Shown: positions 52,275 through 63,960 of the stretch, one piece after another
How the letters are laid out: each line of letters begins with the position of its first letter
Position numbering within the stretch: the stretch's first letter is position 1
Assembly: GCA_034766995.1 (NCBI GenBank)
Contig: CM068317.1
Location: forward strand, 28,932,001-28,996,000
Origin: Acanthacorydalis orientalis
Taxonomy: Eukaryota > Arthropoda > Insecta > Megaloptera > Corydalidae
DNA: 64,000 nucleotides
Reading direction: 5' to 3'
The notes under the pieces: model-generated
The model's input: the letters and a program-made list of their open reading frames with translations, nothing else
Databases searched by the model: none
What the model was told of the DNA's origin: nothing
Position numbers and translations under genes: made by a program

Positions 52275-53074
52275 TTCGGTTAGTAGAAAAAGAATTGCCG
52301 TTTATGACCTCCAAATTTATATAAATTTTTCTCTTTTTTGATTTTCCTAGATGTTTGATGTGTTCCAGATCTGTTGAATGACTAACGCCTAACTTTTGTG
52401 CAAGCTCTCGAATTGTTATGCGTGGTTCTGATTCAATTAACGCCTTCAGTTGGTAGTTATGAACTGGACAAGGACTCTCGAGTTTTTTTTAACGAGTTTT
52501 CGTTTAGCTGACAGTGTCTGGAATCTCTGTAAACATGTAGTTGTTCTGTCGTTCCTGAGGATTAGCTCCCTTTCAAAACTAGACTGTAACGTGTTTTATC
52601 TAACAACGCGTACTAGAACAATGTACTGTCATATGTCATAATCTTGACTTTGCTTCCTAGGAAAATTTTCAAAAAATCTAGTTGACCTTATGAGAAGGAC
52701 TCCCGCGACTTGGTTTATATTTAAGGCTCTCGTCCCCAGTATGACATTTTTAGAACCACCATTGCACCGTATACTCCTTAACAGTACCCACACCAAAAGC
52801 ATCGTTTAGTTTACGAGCAGATTCTGCTGCTTTACCGCCTGTTTTTAACTCATACAAAAATTACTCTTATTTGCTTCTTTTCCATCTTTAATTCTGTAGC
52901 CCAGTTTGAAGCAAAATTCATAATAAAACCAAAGTTGATGTTACCAAAATATAGATAGAGAAATATATTTTAAAATGATATTAACATGAGCACGATGAAA
53001 TGACACTTTCATTGAAAGAAATTAAAGTTATAATTGAGGAAACAAAAACCGCAATTATTTTCCTACCAACCTAA
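52275..53074 (-). mobile_element. Mariner derivative, copy 2, with an insertion
   Basis: TIRs TTCGGTTAGTAGAAAAAGAA (left, mutated) and TTAGGTTGGTAGGAAAATAA (right, reverse complement), with TA at 52273-52274 and 53075-53076. It has the same internal deletion as the copy at 19359: only minus-strand N-terminal transposase sequence is present (TTIRELAQKLGVSH-like and KAAESARKLNDAF-like pieces), with stops. It is split by a 214-bp insertion at 52481-52694. Confidence 0.82.
52481..52694 (-). mobile_element. Candidate retroposed insertion inside the mariner
   Basis: 214 bp absent from the sibling copies, flanked by near-identical direct repeats AAGGACTCTCG (52470-52480) and AAGGACTCCCG (52695-52705). 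An oligo-T run at 52483-52490 reads as an oligo-A tail on the minus strand. Direct repeats plus an A-tail indicate LINE-type target-primed reverse transcription. Its sequence is less AT-rich than the surroundings. Short frames exist on both strands, but none could be identified, so the source RNA (LINE 3' end, SINE or mRNA) is unknown. Confidence 0.5.
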
Positions 53075-53854
53075 TAAAATATACATGAATAGAAACTATT
53101 TTAAAATGTATACAAATATTAATTTATGTAATTCTAAAAAGCTATCTTTCTAATTTTTATGGTTAAAAATGTTCAGTAAATTATTATTGATCAGTTTGAA
53201 TGTTTTTTTTAAATAATTGTTTTGGTATTTAATAATTATCTATAAAAGTAATGAATTGTAATATTCAATTTTAACGTTTTAAAAAGGTAAATATTTTTTT
53301 CTCTAAAAATCATTCTTTGTGTAAGATTTAGACACGCCTTATATAAAGAATATAATAAGACTCGAAATTGAGTTTTGAAAACAAAAAATATTAATGATTA
53401 AAATTATAATTTTTTCATAGATCCTCTTTTGGCTGCTTATGATATCAACTTATGAATTTATAAATAGTGATTTAACTATAGTGCTTTCTATACAGACAGT
53501 CCTGGTGGTCTTCGTTCTTTTGAACCATTCGGTACTCTTTAAAAACAACTAGAACAATGTAGCAACGGGATCAAAATTATAAAAACATACAATTTTAATT
53601 TTATAATACTATATTTTCTTTTCTCTTATAGAAGATATAGTTGTAAACGTTAATAATCCGTCAAATTCTTGAACTTTTTTTAAAAAATAATCTATTCGAT
53701 ATGTCAGTATCAAATTTGAAACATGTTTTTATTTGTGTTAAAAGAACTGTATACTAATTCTTATATGCTTACATATAAATAAACAGAAGTTTATTATTAG
53801 CTTTGACGAATGACACAGCACAATTTTAGATAGAATATATTTTTCTATCTATAA

Positions 53855-53987
53855 ACAAAATATAGATAGAAAACTGCATTTTAAAATAATATTAACATGA
53901 GCACGATGAAATGACACTTTCACTGAAAAAAAAAATAAAGTTAGGATTCAGAAAACAAATACCGCAATTATTTTCCTACCAGCCTAA
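53855..53987 (-). mobile_element. Partial mariner end of the same family
   Basis: Only the right third is present (TGCATTTTAAAATAATATTA, ATGAGCACGATGAAATGACA), ending with TIR TTAGGCTGGTAGGAAAATAA (reverse complement) and a TA. With the element at 52275 it brackets the 780-bp flank of block A. Confidence 0.75.
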
Positions 53988-55082
53988 TACATTAACAATA
54001 AATACTTAAACATTGATTTACTTTTCTATTATATTTATAATCTAGTCTTTGTCATCAGTACGAATACATTCTACTAATTTCTTCTTTTAGTAAAAAAAAA
54101 GTTTAAAGTAAAAAATGAATGTTATTTAAAAATGACACTAGTTGTTTTACTTTTTTCTATGTTTTATTATTTTAAAAAGATTTATTGATGGTTTGGGCCT
54201 CTACAACAGCGTTCATATTTTTTCGAACTTGTAAGGGATACATTAATGTAAATTATTGTGATGTTTGTTTCAGTAGTTGATCTGCCATTCAATTACTGTA
54301 AATGACATGAAGTATCTATATAGTTTAGAATTAATGAGTGTAACAAGAATAAACATGTCAATAAGCAATTAGTAGTAATTAGCGGTCGTCATCATTTCAT
54401 AGTACAAATATGCAACAATTATAAACAATCTAACATTTAGGAATGAATATATTCTCTTATATAAACTTAAAAAGTGTTTAATTTCGAATAGAAACATTAT
54501 ATATATATATATATATATACACATACATATATACATGTTTTGCAAAAATAGAAAAATGTACAGACATAAAATTGACATATATCTTGATTTTTTCTGTTAA
54601 AAGCATCGATTTATATTCGATAATGTGTGCGTGTGTGTACACACATTCAAACTTGAGTGAGTGCTTATTTATATTTGTTCGCCTTTGATCTGAGGTGTAA
54701 AAAAAACATGCGCTGCAGTTACTCGGAAAACTTGTGAAGACTGGCTGTGAATATCTTGTGTAAGCTCATAAATCGTCAAGCTGTCGTACTGTTTTTATCA
54801 ATAAAAATACAGATTAGAAAGGAGATGTTCAATATGTTATTTTTTTTCTAATTTTGATAACATATGTATGGATACAATTTCATATATACCGACGATTTGT
54901 ATTCATTTCGATATTTAATACTTTTTGACAACGTGTGAAAAAGAAATTATACTTTTTCATACTGTGTTGTTCGCTTTTATATACTTATAGATTTTAAAAA
55001 TACAATTGAAGCATGCGATCTAAAGATGATAATGTATAACAGTATCAATTAAAATGTATGTAAATTGGTAAGGATTTATCGA
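53988..55082. other. AT-rich DNA between mariner copies
   Basis: TA/CATA array at about 54499-54535 and TG units near 54626. A somewhat GC-richer patch at 54700-54800. No credible frame. Confidence 0.6.
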
Positions 55083-55638
55083 CAGTGGTAGAAAAATAAT
55101 TACGGTTTTTGTTTTTTGAATTCTAATCTTATTTTTTTTAAATGAAAGTGTCATTTCATCGTGTTTATGTTAATATCATTTTAAAGTGCATTTTTCGGTT
55201 TGTATTTTGGTAACATCGACTTTAGTTTTATTATTAACTTTGTTTCAAAGTGGGATATTGAGTTAAAGATGGAAAAGAAGCAAATAAGAGCAATTTTTTT
55301 ACAAGTTCAAAACGGGTGGTAAAGCAGCAGAAACTGCTCCTAAACTAAACGATGCTGTTGGTATAGACACTGTTAATGAACGTCCGGTGCAATGGTGGTT
55401 CCAAAAAGTTCTTTCTAGGGACAAGAGCCTTGAAGATGAAAAAGGTGGGCGTCCTTCTTCAGTTCATTATGATCAACTGAAGTCGTTAGTTTAATCAGAA
55501 CCATGCACAACAATGCGAGAGCGTGCACAAAAGTTAGACATTAGTCATTCGACAATTTTGAACCACTTAAAAACTTAAATTAAAAATTATATATGAATTT
55601 GAAGGGCATAAACCGCAATTATTTTTCTACTAACCTAA
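55083..55638 (+). mobile_element. Mariner derivative, copy 3 (opposite orientation)
   Basis: About 556 bp: the left end is worn (TGGTAGAAAAATAATTACGG) and the right end, reverse-complemented, is TTAGGTTAGTAGAAAAATAA, with TA at 55639-55640. The plus-strand N-terminal transposase remnant from about 55269 runs MEKKQIRAIF, then in shifted frames KAAETAPKLNDAVGIDTVNE and RPVQWWFQK, with stops and frameshifts. The catalytic domain is missing. It shows the least interrupted linker of this family (VQWWFQK...DKSLEDEK). Confidence 0.8.
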
Positions 55639-55640
55639 TA

Positions 55641-56339
55641 CTTAATTGTGTTTTGTAACAATATATTTCATTTTTTAAGTTTTGTGTCAGTTTTTTTATA
55701 ATATTATAATTATTTTATTAGTAATGTGAATAAAATAAAATAAAAATTAAATCCATATGCTCGATACAAATGTTAAAACATTTCTGCTATATATGAGTGA
55801 AATTTAAATACGAGTAAACATGAAATGACTAGCAGTGCTTGAAATTTTATCAATTAAGTCCTTTAGAAAAAATGATTACATGGTCGCAGGCAACATCTTT
55901 CAACAAACAGTGTTAGATCATCCAACAAATATTAGTTCATATTGAAATTAAAATAAGGACGTGTACGTAAATAAGGCATGCAGAGAAGGGAGAGTGTCGA
56001 AAGGAGAATTCTAAATTACAAATCACAAAGAAATATGCGTAAAAGATAATTGCGTCATAACTAGTTTGTGCACTATGAAAAAGATAAGTAATATGGATTA
56101 ATATGGGGATTACTTTAAAGTCATTATCAAAACAGAGTCCAATGGAATTAAGCGAAGAAAGATTTGTATTTTAGAACAAGAGAAAGATGATATATCGATG
56201 ATAATAATAATAACTTAAATAAAAAATTAAATTGGCAATCCTTGTTTGAAATGACATATGTACTAATTATAATTATTTATAAATAAAAAATATGTTAATT
56301 ATTTATAGTGTTGTTTTAACAAGTACTTACACAAACCTG
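55641..56339. other. AT-rich DNA, nothing recognised
   Basis: No element or credible frame. Confidence 0.6.
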
Positions 56340-56364
56340 TATATTATTTATATATATGTACATA

Positions 56365-56449
<85 letters not shown>

Positions 56450-56454
56450 TTACA

Positions 56455-56496
<42 letters not shown>
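56340..56496. repeat. Long interrupted (TA)n array
   Basis: TA runs with TG and AAA/TTT interruptions, including TATGTAAATATA and TATATATGTTTACATATATG. It abuts, and presumably replaces, the 3' part of the mariner at 56497. Confidence 0.9.
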
Positions 56497-56498
<2 letters not shown>

Positions 56499-57334
56499 AG
56501 TATGCATCAGTTGTAGTCGGTAGCAATCCCCAGTGATGGTTTCATTCGGTTTGAGCAGCTCATAGTAGATCACACCCTTATGATCCCACCAAATACAGAG
56601 CATTAGCTTGGATCCATGGATATTTGGCTTCGCCGCTGGTGTTGATGGTTGGCCGGGCTTAACCCATGACTTTCTGCGCTTGGGATTGTCGTAATTGATC
56701 CACTTTTCATCGCCCGTGACAATTCGATGCAAAAATCTCTTCCTTTTCTCCCGTTGAAGCATCAGTTTACAGGTAGAAAAACGCCTTTTAACGTCGCTCG
56801 GTTTCAATTCGTATGGAACCTAATTTTCTTGCTTTTGGATCATTCCTATCGCCTTAAGGCGTTTTCCTACCGTTGACAAGTCAACTCCCAACGATTCAGA
56901 CAATTCTTGAAGTGTTTGACATGGGTCTTCATTATGCAATTCCTCCGATTCTTCATCGCCGAACATTTTCGGCTGTCCAGGTCGTTCCCTGTCTTCCAAA
57001 TCGAAATCACCACTTTTAAAACTTGCAAACCACTTGCGATACGTTTGCTCAGCTAGAACATGGTCTTCCACTAAAATACGATGACTTTCGGCAGCACTTT
57101 TTTCATGTTAAAGTAATGAAGTAAAACTTCCCGCAAAAACAATTTATCCGGCACGAAATTCGACATATTCGATAAAGTACAAAATGTTGTTATTTACGCT
57201 TCAATTAAATGACATATACTGAAACTGACGCCTAAGGACAGCTGTTTTACGGGGAATATTTGGTTAAAGGGAACAATGGAAGAATGTACTACCTACGCCA
57301 TCTCTTGTAAAACGCTAAGAATTAATTCCAACAC

Positions 57335-57338
<4 letters not shown>
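56497..57338 (-). mobile_element. 3'-truncated mariner of a second family
   Basis: The 5' terminal repeat (reverse complement) TTAGGTGTTGGAATTAATTC begins at 57338, with TA outside (57339-57340) leading into a TA array. The other end is lost in the TA array at 56340-56496. It encodes a well-preserved N-terminal two-thirds of transposase (separate entry), so it is younger than the other copies in this window. Confidence 0.82.
56500..57166 (-). pseudogene. Mariner transposase, N-terminal two-thirds
   Basis: From an ATG at 57166 (MSNFVPDKLFLREVLLHYFN) one frameshift near 57107 leads into VLAEQTYRKWFASFKSGDFD, the paired-like DNA-binding region and linker (LEDRERPGQP). An in-frame stop at about 56820 precedes [20 protein letters not shown], then [20 protein letters not shown] with the first catalytic Asp and [20 protein letters not shown]. 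The second and third catalytic Asp blocks are lost with the truncation. Only two disabling changes in about 220 codons, plus the missing C-terminus, make this a recent but dead copy. Confidence 0.88.

Positions 57339-57424
<86 letters not shown>
57339..57424. repeat. (TA)n-(TG)n microsatellite
   Basis: A pure TA run then TG units, starting at the TA target site of the mariner. Confidence 0.95.
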
Positions 57425-57425
<1 letters not shown>

Positions 57426-59880
57426 AGGAAAAACCTAAAAAGAAAAATAATAAATCTTGTAAAATTATTTTTCTCTAGAAAGAGATTACTGTTTGATCTT
57501 GTTGACATAAATCATAAACAAGTACTTTTTTTAAATTAAATGTTCATTTTTAACGATTCTTCTTTTACTCCCCTCAAATTTTTCAATTATTCATTATATT
57601 TAAAAACTCTACATTAATATTTGTCTTCTTGAACTGTTTGTTTTATCTATAGAACATAAAATACATGTAGTTATTAAAAAAATATTTTGTTTATGTTAGA
57701 TCAGTACGAGACCAGTAATATCTCCTCGTCATATTATTGACTAAAGAATGTAAAAGTGTAACACATATGACAGAGCAGCTGGTTAATTCGATTTGATATG
57801 TGAAAAATAAACAGAGTACATTTAAAGTAACTTTTTAATTTCTGACATGACATACTGACTAGTAAATTATAAAGTTTGTCAATATTTCTAGACGAACAAA
57901 TCTATAACATCGTTTAATATGATAAATATTAAGACTGTTTTCAAAACAAATTTGATCCGTGAAATTAATTTGTCATTCCGTTTATATATATGTTCGATGC
58001 TTTTATATATTCGTGCTTCATTTTAATATCACACTTGTCGTTACTAATGTTCCAAGACAGTAAATATATATATGATATTAATTATATACAAGGGGAATTA
58101 TTAATTTCATTATAAAACATGTTAATATATATATATATATATATAGTGCATATGCTTTTCATACATTTTTATTAATCGTATGTTATTATTACATCATAAT
58201 CCTATATTTATTACTTTTTCAATCAAAAGATTAAGTTCAACTAAAAGATGAGCACCTACTTATAAGTTAAAATATATAGTTGCAGACTTATAAGAAAAAT
58301 AGAACTATGAAACACAACAAGAATAATAATTAACTGAGACAATGTAGTAAATTTCTCCTAGATATAATTCATAAAAAATTTAATAACAAAATTTTAAGAT
58401 TTTTTGAGACAGAATATAATTAATTTTTTTAAAAAAATCAAATTATATTTTCATTTTCTTTAGTAATCATTTTTCTTGAACCTGAACTGGTGATATATAG
58501 ATGACCATAAATCTGATGTTACATTATTGTTATTAACAGAAAGTGTGATTTATTTCTATTATTTTTTTTTTAGAAAAGAGTTTTCTGTTAATACTGCATT
58601 TTCCTTATTTATTAGAAAGATAATTAAAACAATGATACCATCAATTAAGTCCTAAAAAATAAATGAATCTCACTTAATGAGCATCATCACAATTCTCTCT
58701 AAATTTTCCAAAATACACGTTATAATTTAATAATTAATATTGGTTTTTATATCACAGCACTTAATATAAATGAGTGTTTTCCTGAAATTATTTTTTTTCT
58801 TTTAAGAATATATTATAAGGATTTTCATACAATTTATGATTTTTCTAATTCATATGAATATAAGAGACCATAAGTTCATATGTGTGTGAATTCATATAAA
58901 TGTTATCAACCATTTACTGTTTCATATAATTAAAAAGTTTAGAAAATGGTTTATTACTTAAAAGATAATCGATATTTTTTTACAACTTTCTAGAAAAATC
59001 AGTTATTTACCATTTTGAAAAATAACATATTATACATACCTGTTTTAAATAGATTTATCTTTAAAAAGTAAACTAACATACAAACTGTTCATTACTTACT
59101 GAACACATTTTACAATTCGAAAACTAATGATTGAATCAAACCTGAACATCGTTATTGTATCGAACTAACCTATTATTACTCTCATTCTTCAAACACAAAC
59201 AACATTTCCTTTATAGTTATTTAATATCTGTAAAACTTGATAAGTTTTACAGTACAACCGTGCAATAAACTATTTCGTAATTGAATCTGTCGATACGTTT
59301 TTATTATGACTTGTGAACATATATTTGTATAAAAATACCTGAAAATTTATTATGCAAAACTATTCTACAGCTTTACACTGAACCTGTGTATTTTACGCTT
59401 GTATGAATTTTATTACATTTTGTAGAAACATATTATGTATTTATAAATATTTATTAAATGTACGCTTTAAGATTAAAAAAAATCGAAGATACTTAAGCAG
59501 TAATCATGATATATAAGATATAAACAGTCCATAAAATCGAAAATAAACATATAAAATAATATCCTTAACGTTATTTGTTATCTGAATTTCGTTTTATTAC
59601 AGCTGCATTGCGTTTATGTTTAAATGGTTTTGTACCTAAGTACACATACACACACACACACATATATATGTATGTATATATATGTATATATATATATATA
59701 TATATATAAAGTAATTATTGTGACTCTAAATAATTATTGACATTTATATAAATAGAAATATTTATATTTTCCATCATACAAGATCAATAATTCTCATATA
59801 TTTAAAATTTAGAAGTTAGAAATCTTTGTCAGTGACGGTTTAAATACAAGAAAAGGGCTGCTTAAAAGCAACAACTTGCA
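57425..59880. other. AT-rich DNA
   Basis: Short TA runs near 58064-58072 and 58127-58144, and a CA/TA/TATG compound array at about 59645-59708. Many small chance frames; none credible. Confidence 0.65.
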
Positions 59881-59899
59881 TTACAATAATCATCAAAAA

Positions 59900-60320
59900 A
59901 TACATCCACGTTAAACAAAACCTGCTGCGTCGTACGACGATGACGATTCTATTACCGTCACAAATAACCATTTTGCGTGCGATATGAAGTCGGGTGCCAC
60001 GTTGACAAAATATTTAAATGTCGTACGAATGCAACGCGTAGAGGAAATGGTCGTAGATCAGTCAACGCTCGCTTAAAATATATATTTGTGTAGTTGGTAG
60101 CCGCCGGGAGGAGTCCAATATAAACATTTTCCACTCCTTCGTTTTTGTTCAAGTCTCGCGCGTTCGAACAAAACATTATTTTTTTCGAGTAAACAACTTA
60201 TTGACTTCAAACGGACGACTTCGACGTCAGGAAGTGCCCGAGAGATTTTTTTCCTTAACGGAGTTCGATAACCAACGAACGCATTATCTGATTCTTATTT
60301 ACCGGAAATACTGTTTTTAA
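59900..60320. promoter_or_regulatory. CpG-richer island, candidate regulatory element
   Basis: Mixed sequence with many CpGs, including a perfect 12-bp palindrome CGTCGTACGACG (59928-59939), GTAGCCGCCGGGAGGAGTCC near 60100 and TCAAGTCTCGCGCGTTCGAA near 60150. The 72-codon minus-strand frame here has no recognisable feature. It could be an internal promoter or enhancer of the RECK-like gene, or the 5' end of a neighbouring gene; composition is the only evidence. Confidence 0.3.
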
Positions 60321-60382
60321 GTATTTATTGATTGTTTGACCGGTATATATTTATATACTTACATACCTATACACACACAGAC

Positions 60383-60467
<85 letters not shown>

Positions 60468-60668
60468 CAGAGAGAGAAAGGAAACAATAAAGTATTAAGA
60501 AAGAACCATTTTTATAATCTCATGATTAGATTAAAAAGTTGCCTTATTTTAATGTTATTATTGATATTAATTAGGTATTTATTTTTGTTTAAATCATTAT
60601 TCTGATTTAATCTAAGCACTATTATTATTTTTTTAATCATTTGTTTGAAACTATGAAATGGTTTAGAG
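60321..60668. repeat. TA/CA array and AT-rich flank
   Basis: CA units, then a long TA array at about 60385-60465, then GA units. Frames crossing it are translated repeats. Confidence 0.85.
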
Positions 60669-60745
60669 CAATGGTAGACAAAGAATGACCCGTGGGCTAC
60701 ATGCGACCCACGACGATGTTTTGTGCGGTCCGTACACAACTGTAA
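60669..60745. mobile_element. Candidate hAT terminus
   Basis: CAATGGTAGACAAAGAATGA followed by CCCGTGGGCTACATGCGACC resembles hAT ends of the form CAGTGGTNGGCAAA...CGGCCCGCGGGCCACATGCGG. No matching right end or 8-bp copy of the left flank (gtttagag) was found downstream. A GC-richer segment at 60840-60990 may belong to it. Confidence 0.4.
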
Positions 60746-61640
60746 GTTTTTTTTTTAATTTTGCTACAAAAATGTAAAATTATATAAACAAGCAACAAGC
60801 TCCCCTTCCAATAAATCCTATAGTAAAGTAGTGATTGTGAACATGCCTTAATATAATATTTTGGTCGTAAACTTCTCCGCCGTCCTCGGCCTTGTATATG
60901 TTCGTGGTAGCTTAGTCTCCCGTGTCCTGTGACAATTCGCACCAGGAGCCGGGAGAAGGATCTGCCACTTGTATAGTTTCTCTTGGTCCAGTCCTTATTT
61001 AACAGATATACATAGAGGATTATAATAGTATGTTATTTAGCACCGATAGGATTAAATTCTACCTACATATTTGTTAATAATACTTTTTTTTATTAATTAT
61101 TTATTAAAATATTTGAGATGAACTCGTATTAATTTCCTAATTTGAGTAAAATCTTGATTTCACTGCGAAGAGACGATTCTGCCATTCTTTCGAAATACAG
61201 AATCAAGAAAATATTTTTATTCTCTTTGAGTACTAATATCATTAATGTTTACAACCAATCTGTTTCAGAATCTGTACCATCTCACTAGTGGCATCTTAAT
61301 AGTTCAGTTCTTAAATTTAATCTTGTTTGCATTAAATGAAAGGTCATTTATTGTGAAAATAATTTTGTGAAATGTGTTATGAGAGATCAACTGAAGATTA
61401 GTTGCCCATCAGAACGTCGAGCACATTTGAATGACAAACAGGGTTATATATATATATATATATACACGAACATAAGTAGATATATTTAGATTTAAACATG
61501 GATGAATACACAAATACACACAAACGCATATATTGTTTATGCGTTTGAATTTCTTTACGTTTTCAAATTGAATTCCAAACCATTTCACGGTTTATTTCTG
61601 TCTATAGCAGTTAAGGCTATTAATTATATATTCCAATTAT
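60746..61640. other. AT-rich DNA with one GC-richer patch
   Basis: Patch at about 60860-60995 (contains CGCCGTCCTCGGCCTTG and GGAGCCGGGAGAAGG) with no credible frame. TA run at about 61446-61464. Confidence 0.55.
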
Positions 61641-61649
61641 ACAAGAAAA

Positions 61650-62290
61650 AACAACATATTCGAGCAACACTCTGACGTAAGTGAACTTTAATCAGCAGAA
61701 ACGCTTAACCGCCGTTCTATTTCCACATTACAGAGTCGTTCGGAATAAACAATCGTCTTGCATACACATAAAGCACGCGCGCGAGAGTAAAAGAAATTCA
61801 AACAGAAAAAAAGTTGATCGATTACAAACAACTGAATCGCTCCTTGAAGATCAATAGTGAAGAAGTGTTGAAAACATCCGAGTCATTCGTTCATCTGTCA
61901 AACAAAACACCTCGTTCGCCGTCCGAACTCTTTCAGAGATATCTTTACCAGCACCACACCATCGTCGTCTCTTTGATCTTGTGCGCAAATAGCCCGACGC
62001 GACGCATACCTTCGCGTATTTTCTCCTGCTTTGATCTCACTGGCCGATGGCCAGTACTTTGCTTTGTGTTAATTTGCTGTACCGTGACTCTCGACGTACA
62101 TTCAGTGACATCGACTGGTACACATTTGAATAATACATGTTTTATTTTGTTGGAAATAGTGCGATAATCAGTTATGCGGTAGCAGTTAACTAATAATACA
62201 ACAGAAATAATGTTGAGTCGTTGACACAAAGGGAATTTGTCGGGTCTTGACTTATCCTTTAAGTTATACCCGCGATATTTACATCCAAAA
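61650..62290. promoter_or_regulatory. CpG-richer island with a non-ATG open frame
   Basis: The strongest GC/CpG rise in the right half. A plus-strand frame is open from about 61772 to 62167 and includes a hydrophobic run (PVLCFVLICCTVTLDV), but it contains no ATG at all, so it could be coding only as an internal exon. The overlapping minus-strand frame (61945-62229) also lacks an initial ATG. A good donor (GACGTAAGT at about 61674) and a possible acceptor (CCACATTACAG, ending near 61732) are present but do not frame it convincingly. More likely an untranslated exon, promoter or enhancer. Confidence 0.3.
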
Positions 62291-63599
62291 CAAACAAATT
62301 ATAACGCAAAGTAATGTTTATTATATGCATTTTTTCCAATTAAAATTTCATAGCTATTTCTTTAAAGCTTTGATCGAACACATAAATTATACTAAAGTAT
62401 TTTAACTAGAATTTATCGTTGTTTGCATTTTACTTCTCAATTAAAAATTGAATTTATTATTATTTGGAGAAGATTATGACTAAAATGAATTAAATATATG
62501 TTAAGGTTATTTATTATAAATATTATATTTTTTTTATTATTTTTCAAAACATTATTAATTAAGATTATGATAGGTATTTTTATGAACATTTTACTACATA
62601 AATATATATATATATATATAATTGTTAGATGATTATAAAAAATAATTAACTATTTTCTTTAATATAAAAACATTAAAAGTAAAGAATCACGTTTCAAATG
62701 ATTTCTTTAAAACATACACTGTTTAATTCTATCTGAATAAATAGTAGTGATAGATATACTTTTAACCGAATATATTTGATAAATGGGATTTTATAATAGA
62801 GTAGGAGAAATGTAAAAGGAATTAAAAATAAAATATTCTGAAGAAATGCTCATTTACATATCAAAAAATGATTTTCTCAATAGAGTAATAAGTATTGTTT
62901 TTTAAAAAAAATCATTTTCATGATTTTTTGAGTATCGACACATTTTTTACTTTTCCCCTATAACATACAGAAAATAGATGGTTACGATTAGGAAAAATTC
63001 TTGTTCGCGTTCTGGTGGCACTGATCTCGAAAATGATTCATGAACGTAACTAAACGTTGCAGATAAATACACTGTGACCAAGATCAAGACGACAATTCAA
63101 AAGCAGAAGAACGGGTATAAAAGTAGAAAAGTATAATTCTTGTTTGCTTATTTGTTAAAATTTGAAATTAAAATTTATTTAAACGAAAAAGAAACTCTGT
63201 TGTAGAAATATAACTTTGTTGGCAAGGACTGGATTTCCAAACTGTTATACCTTTCAGGAAAATGTCATATCTCAGATATTTTTATTATTTTAAATCGATT
63301 AAATTTATCTTTACAGGATAATCAATTAAAAGTTTTTATGTTACTATGAGTAACACGATTGAGGAAATAAAAATAAAATTAAAAGGAATATCGAAGAAAT
63401 AGATTAAAATGTATTTTAAATGTTATTTATAATTCAGTCTTACAATTTCCCAATTAAATTACAAGATTGTTATCTCTTGAAATTAATTGAAAAATTGAAC
63501 AAATATAATCGGCAAACGCAATTCATATTTAAAAAATGTCATTCAGAGATTCATTTAATAACTTAAAAAAAAATACACATTTATTATCAACTGACGATT
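62291..63599. other. AT-rich DNA, nothing recognised
   Basis: TA run at about 62601-62620. A less AT-rich stretch near 62990-63120 has no credible frame. The expected next RECK exon was not found here. Confidence 0.55.
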
Positions 63600-63960
63600 G
63601 TATCACATTACAATTTTGGCACTTTAGCTAAACTCACTTTCAATACTTTTTCTCTCACTTCACAAACCATAAAGAAAGTGTCTGATCAAACATGTTCAAC
63701 AAGCGGATTAGAGATCCTGAAATATAGAAAAATCTAATTTTTTCCATCTTTAGATTTTTCTGGCCTCTAGCGTTCTGAGGATAATCGCCATTGAAATACA
63801 CATAAGAAATAATTAAAAAATGATCAATAATCATTTATTAAACATTGTTGATTAAAAAAAAATATTTCTGTTTTGTAACATGAAAGAAAAGTTTATTTGT
63901 AAAAGTAACGATTATCTTAACAAATGACTTAAATTTAAAAATATGTTTTAGAAAGCGAAA
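63600..63960. repeat. Foldback element, most complete copy
   Basis: The left arm starts TTTGGCACTTTAGCTAAACT and continues TGATCAAACATGTTCAACAA. The centre is a local palindrome (AGAAAAATCTAA...TTTAGATTTTTCT). The right arm has AGCGTTCTGAGGATAATCGC, CATTGAAATACACATAAG, TGATCAATAATCATTTATTA and TTTATTTGTAAAAGTAACGA. The right arm matches the reverse complement of 47456-47645 through its whole length. No coding capacity. Confidence 0.65.

Larger units (their letters stand above)
52275..53826. repeat. Duplicated block A, second copy
   Basis: Paralogous to 19359-20690 in the same orientation: mariner derivative plus about 750 bp of right flank, with small indels. Examples are TCCTGGTGGTCTTCGTTCTT, AACAACTAGAACAATGTAGC, AGAAGATATAGTTGTAAACG and TTAGCTTTGACGAATGAC. 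The left limit is again the mariner TIR, and the left flanks of the two copies differ. Confidence 0.85.

Noticed and set aside
52450..52641. 63-codon plus-strand frame
   Set aside because: It starts in reversed mariner sequence and runs into the 214-bp insertion, crossing a junction; no homology recognised.
61814..62167. 117-codon frame as a protein-coding gene
   Set aside because: It begins at TTG and contains no ATG; not acceptable as a nuclear eukaryotic start, so kept only as part of a CpG-rich island.
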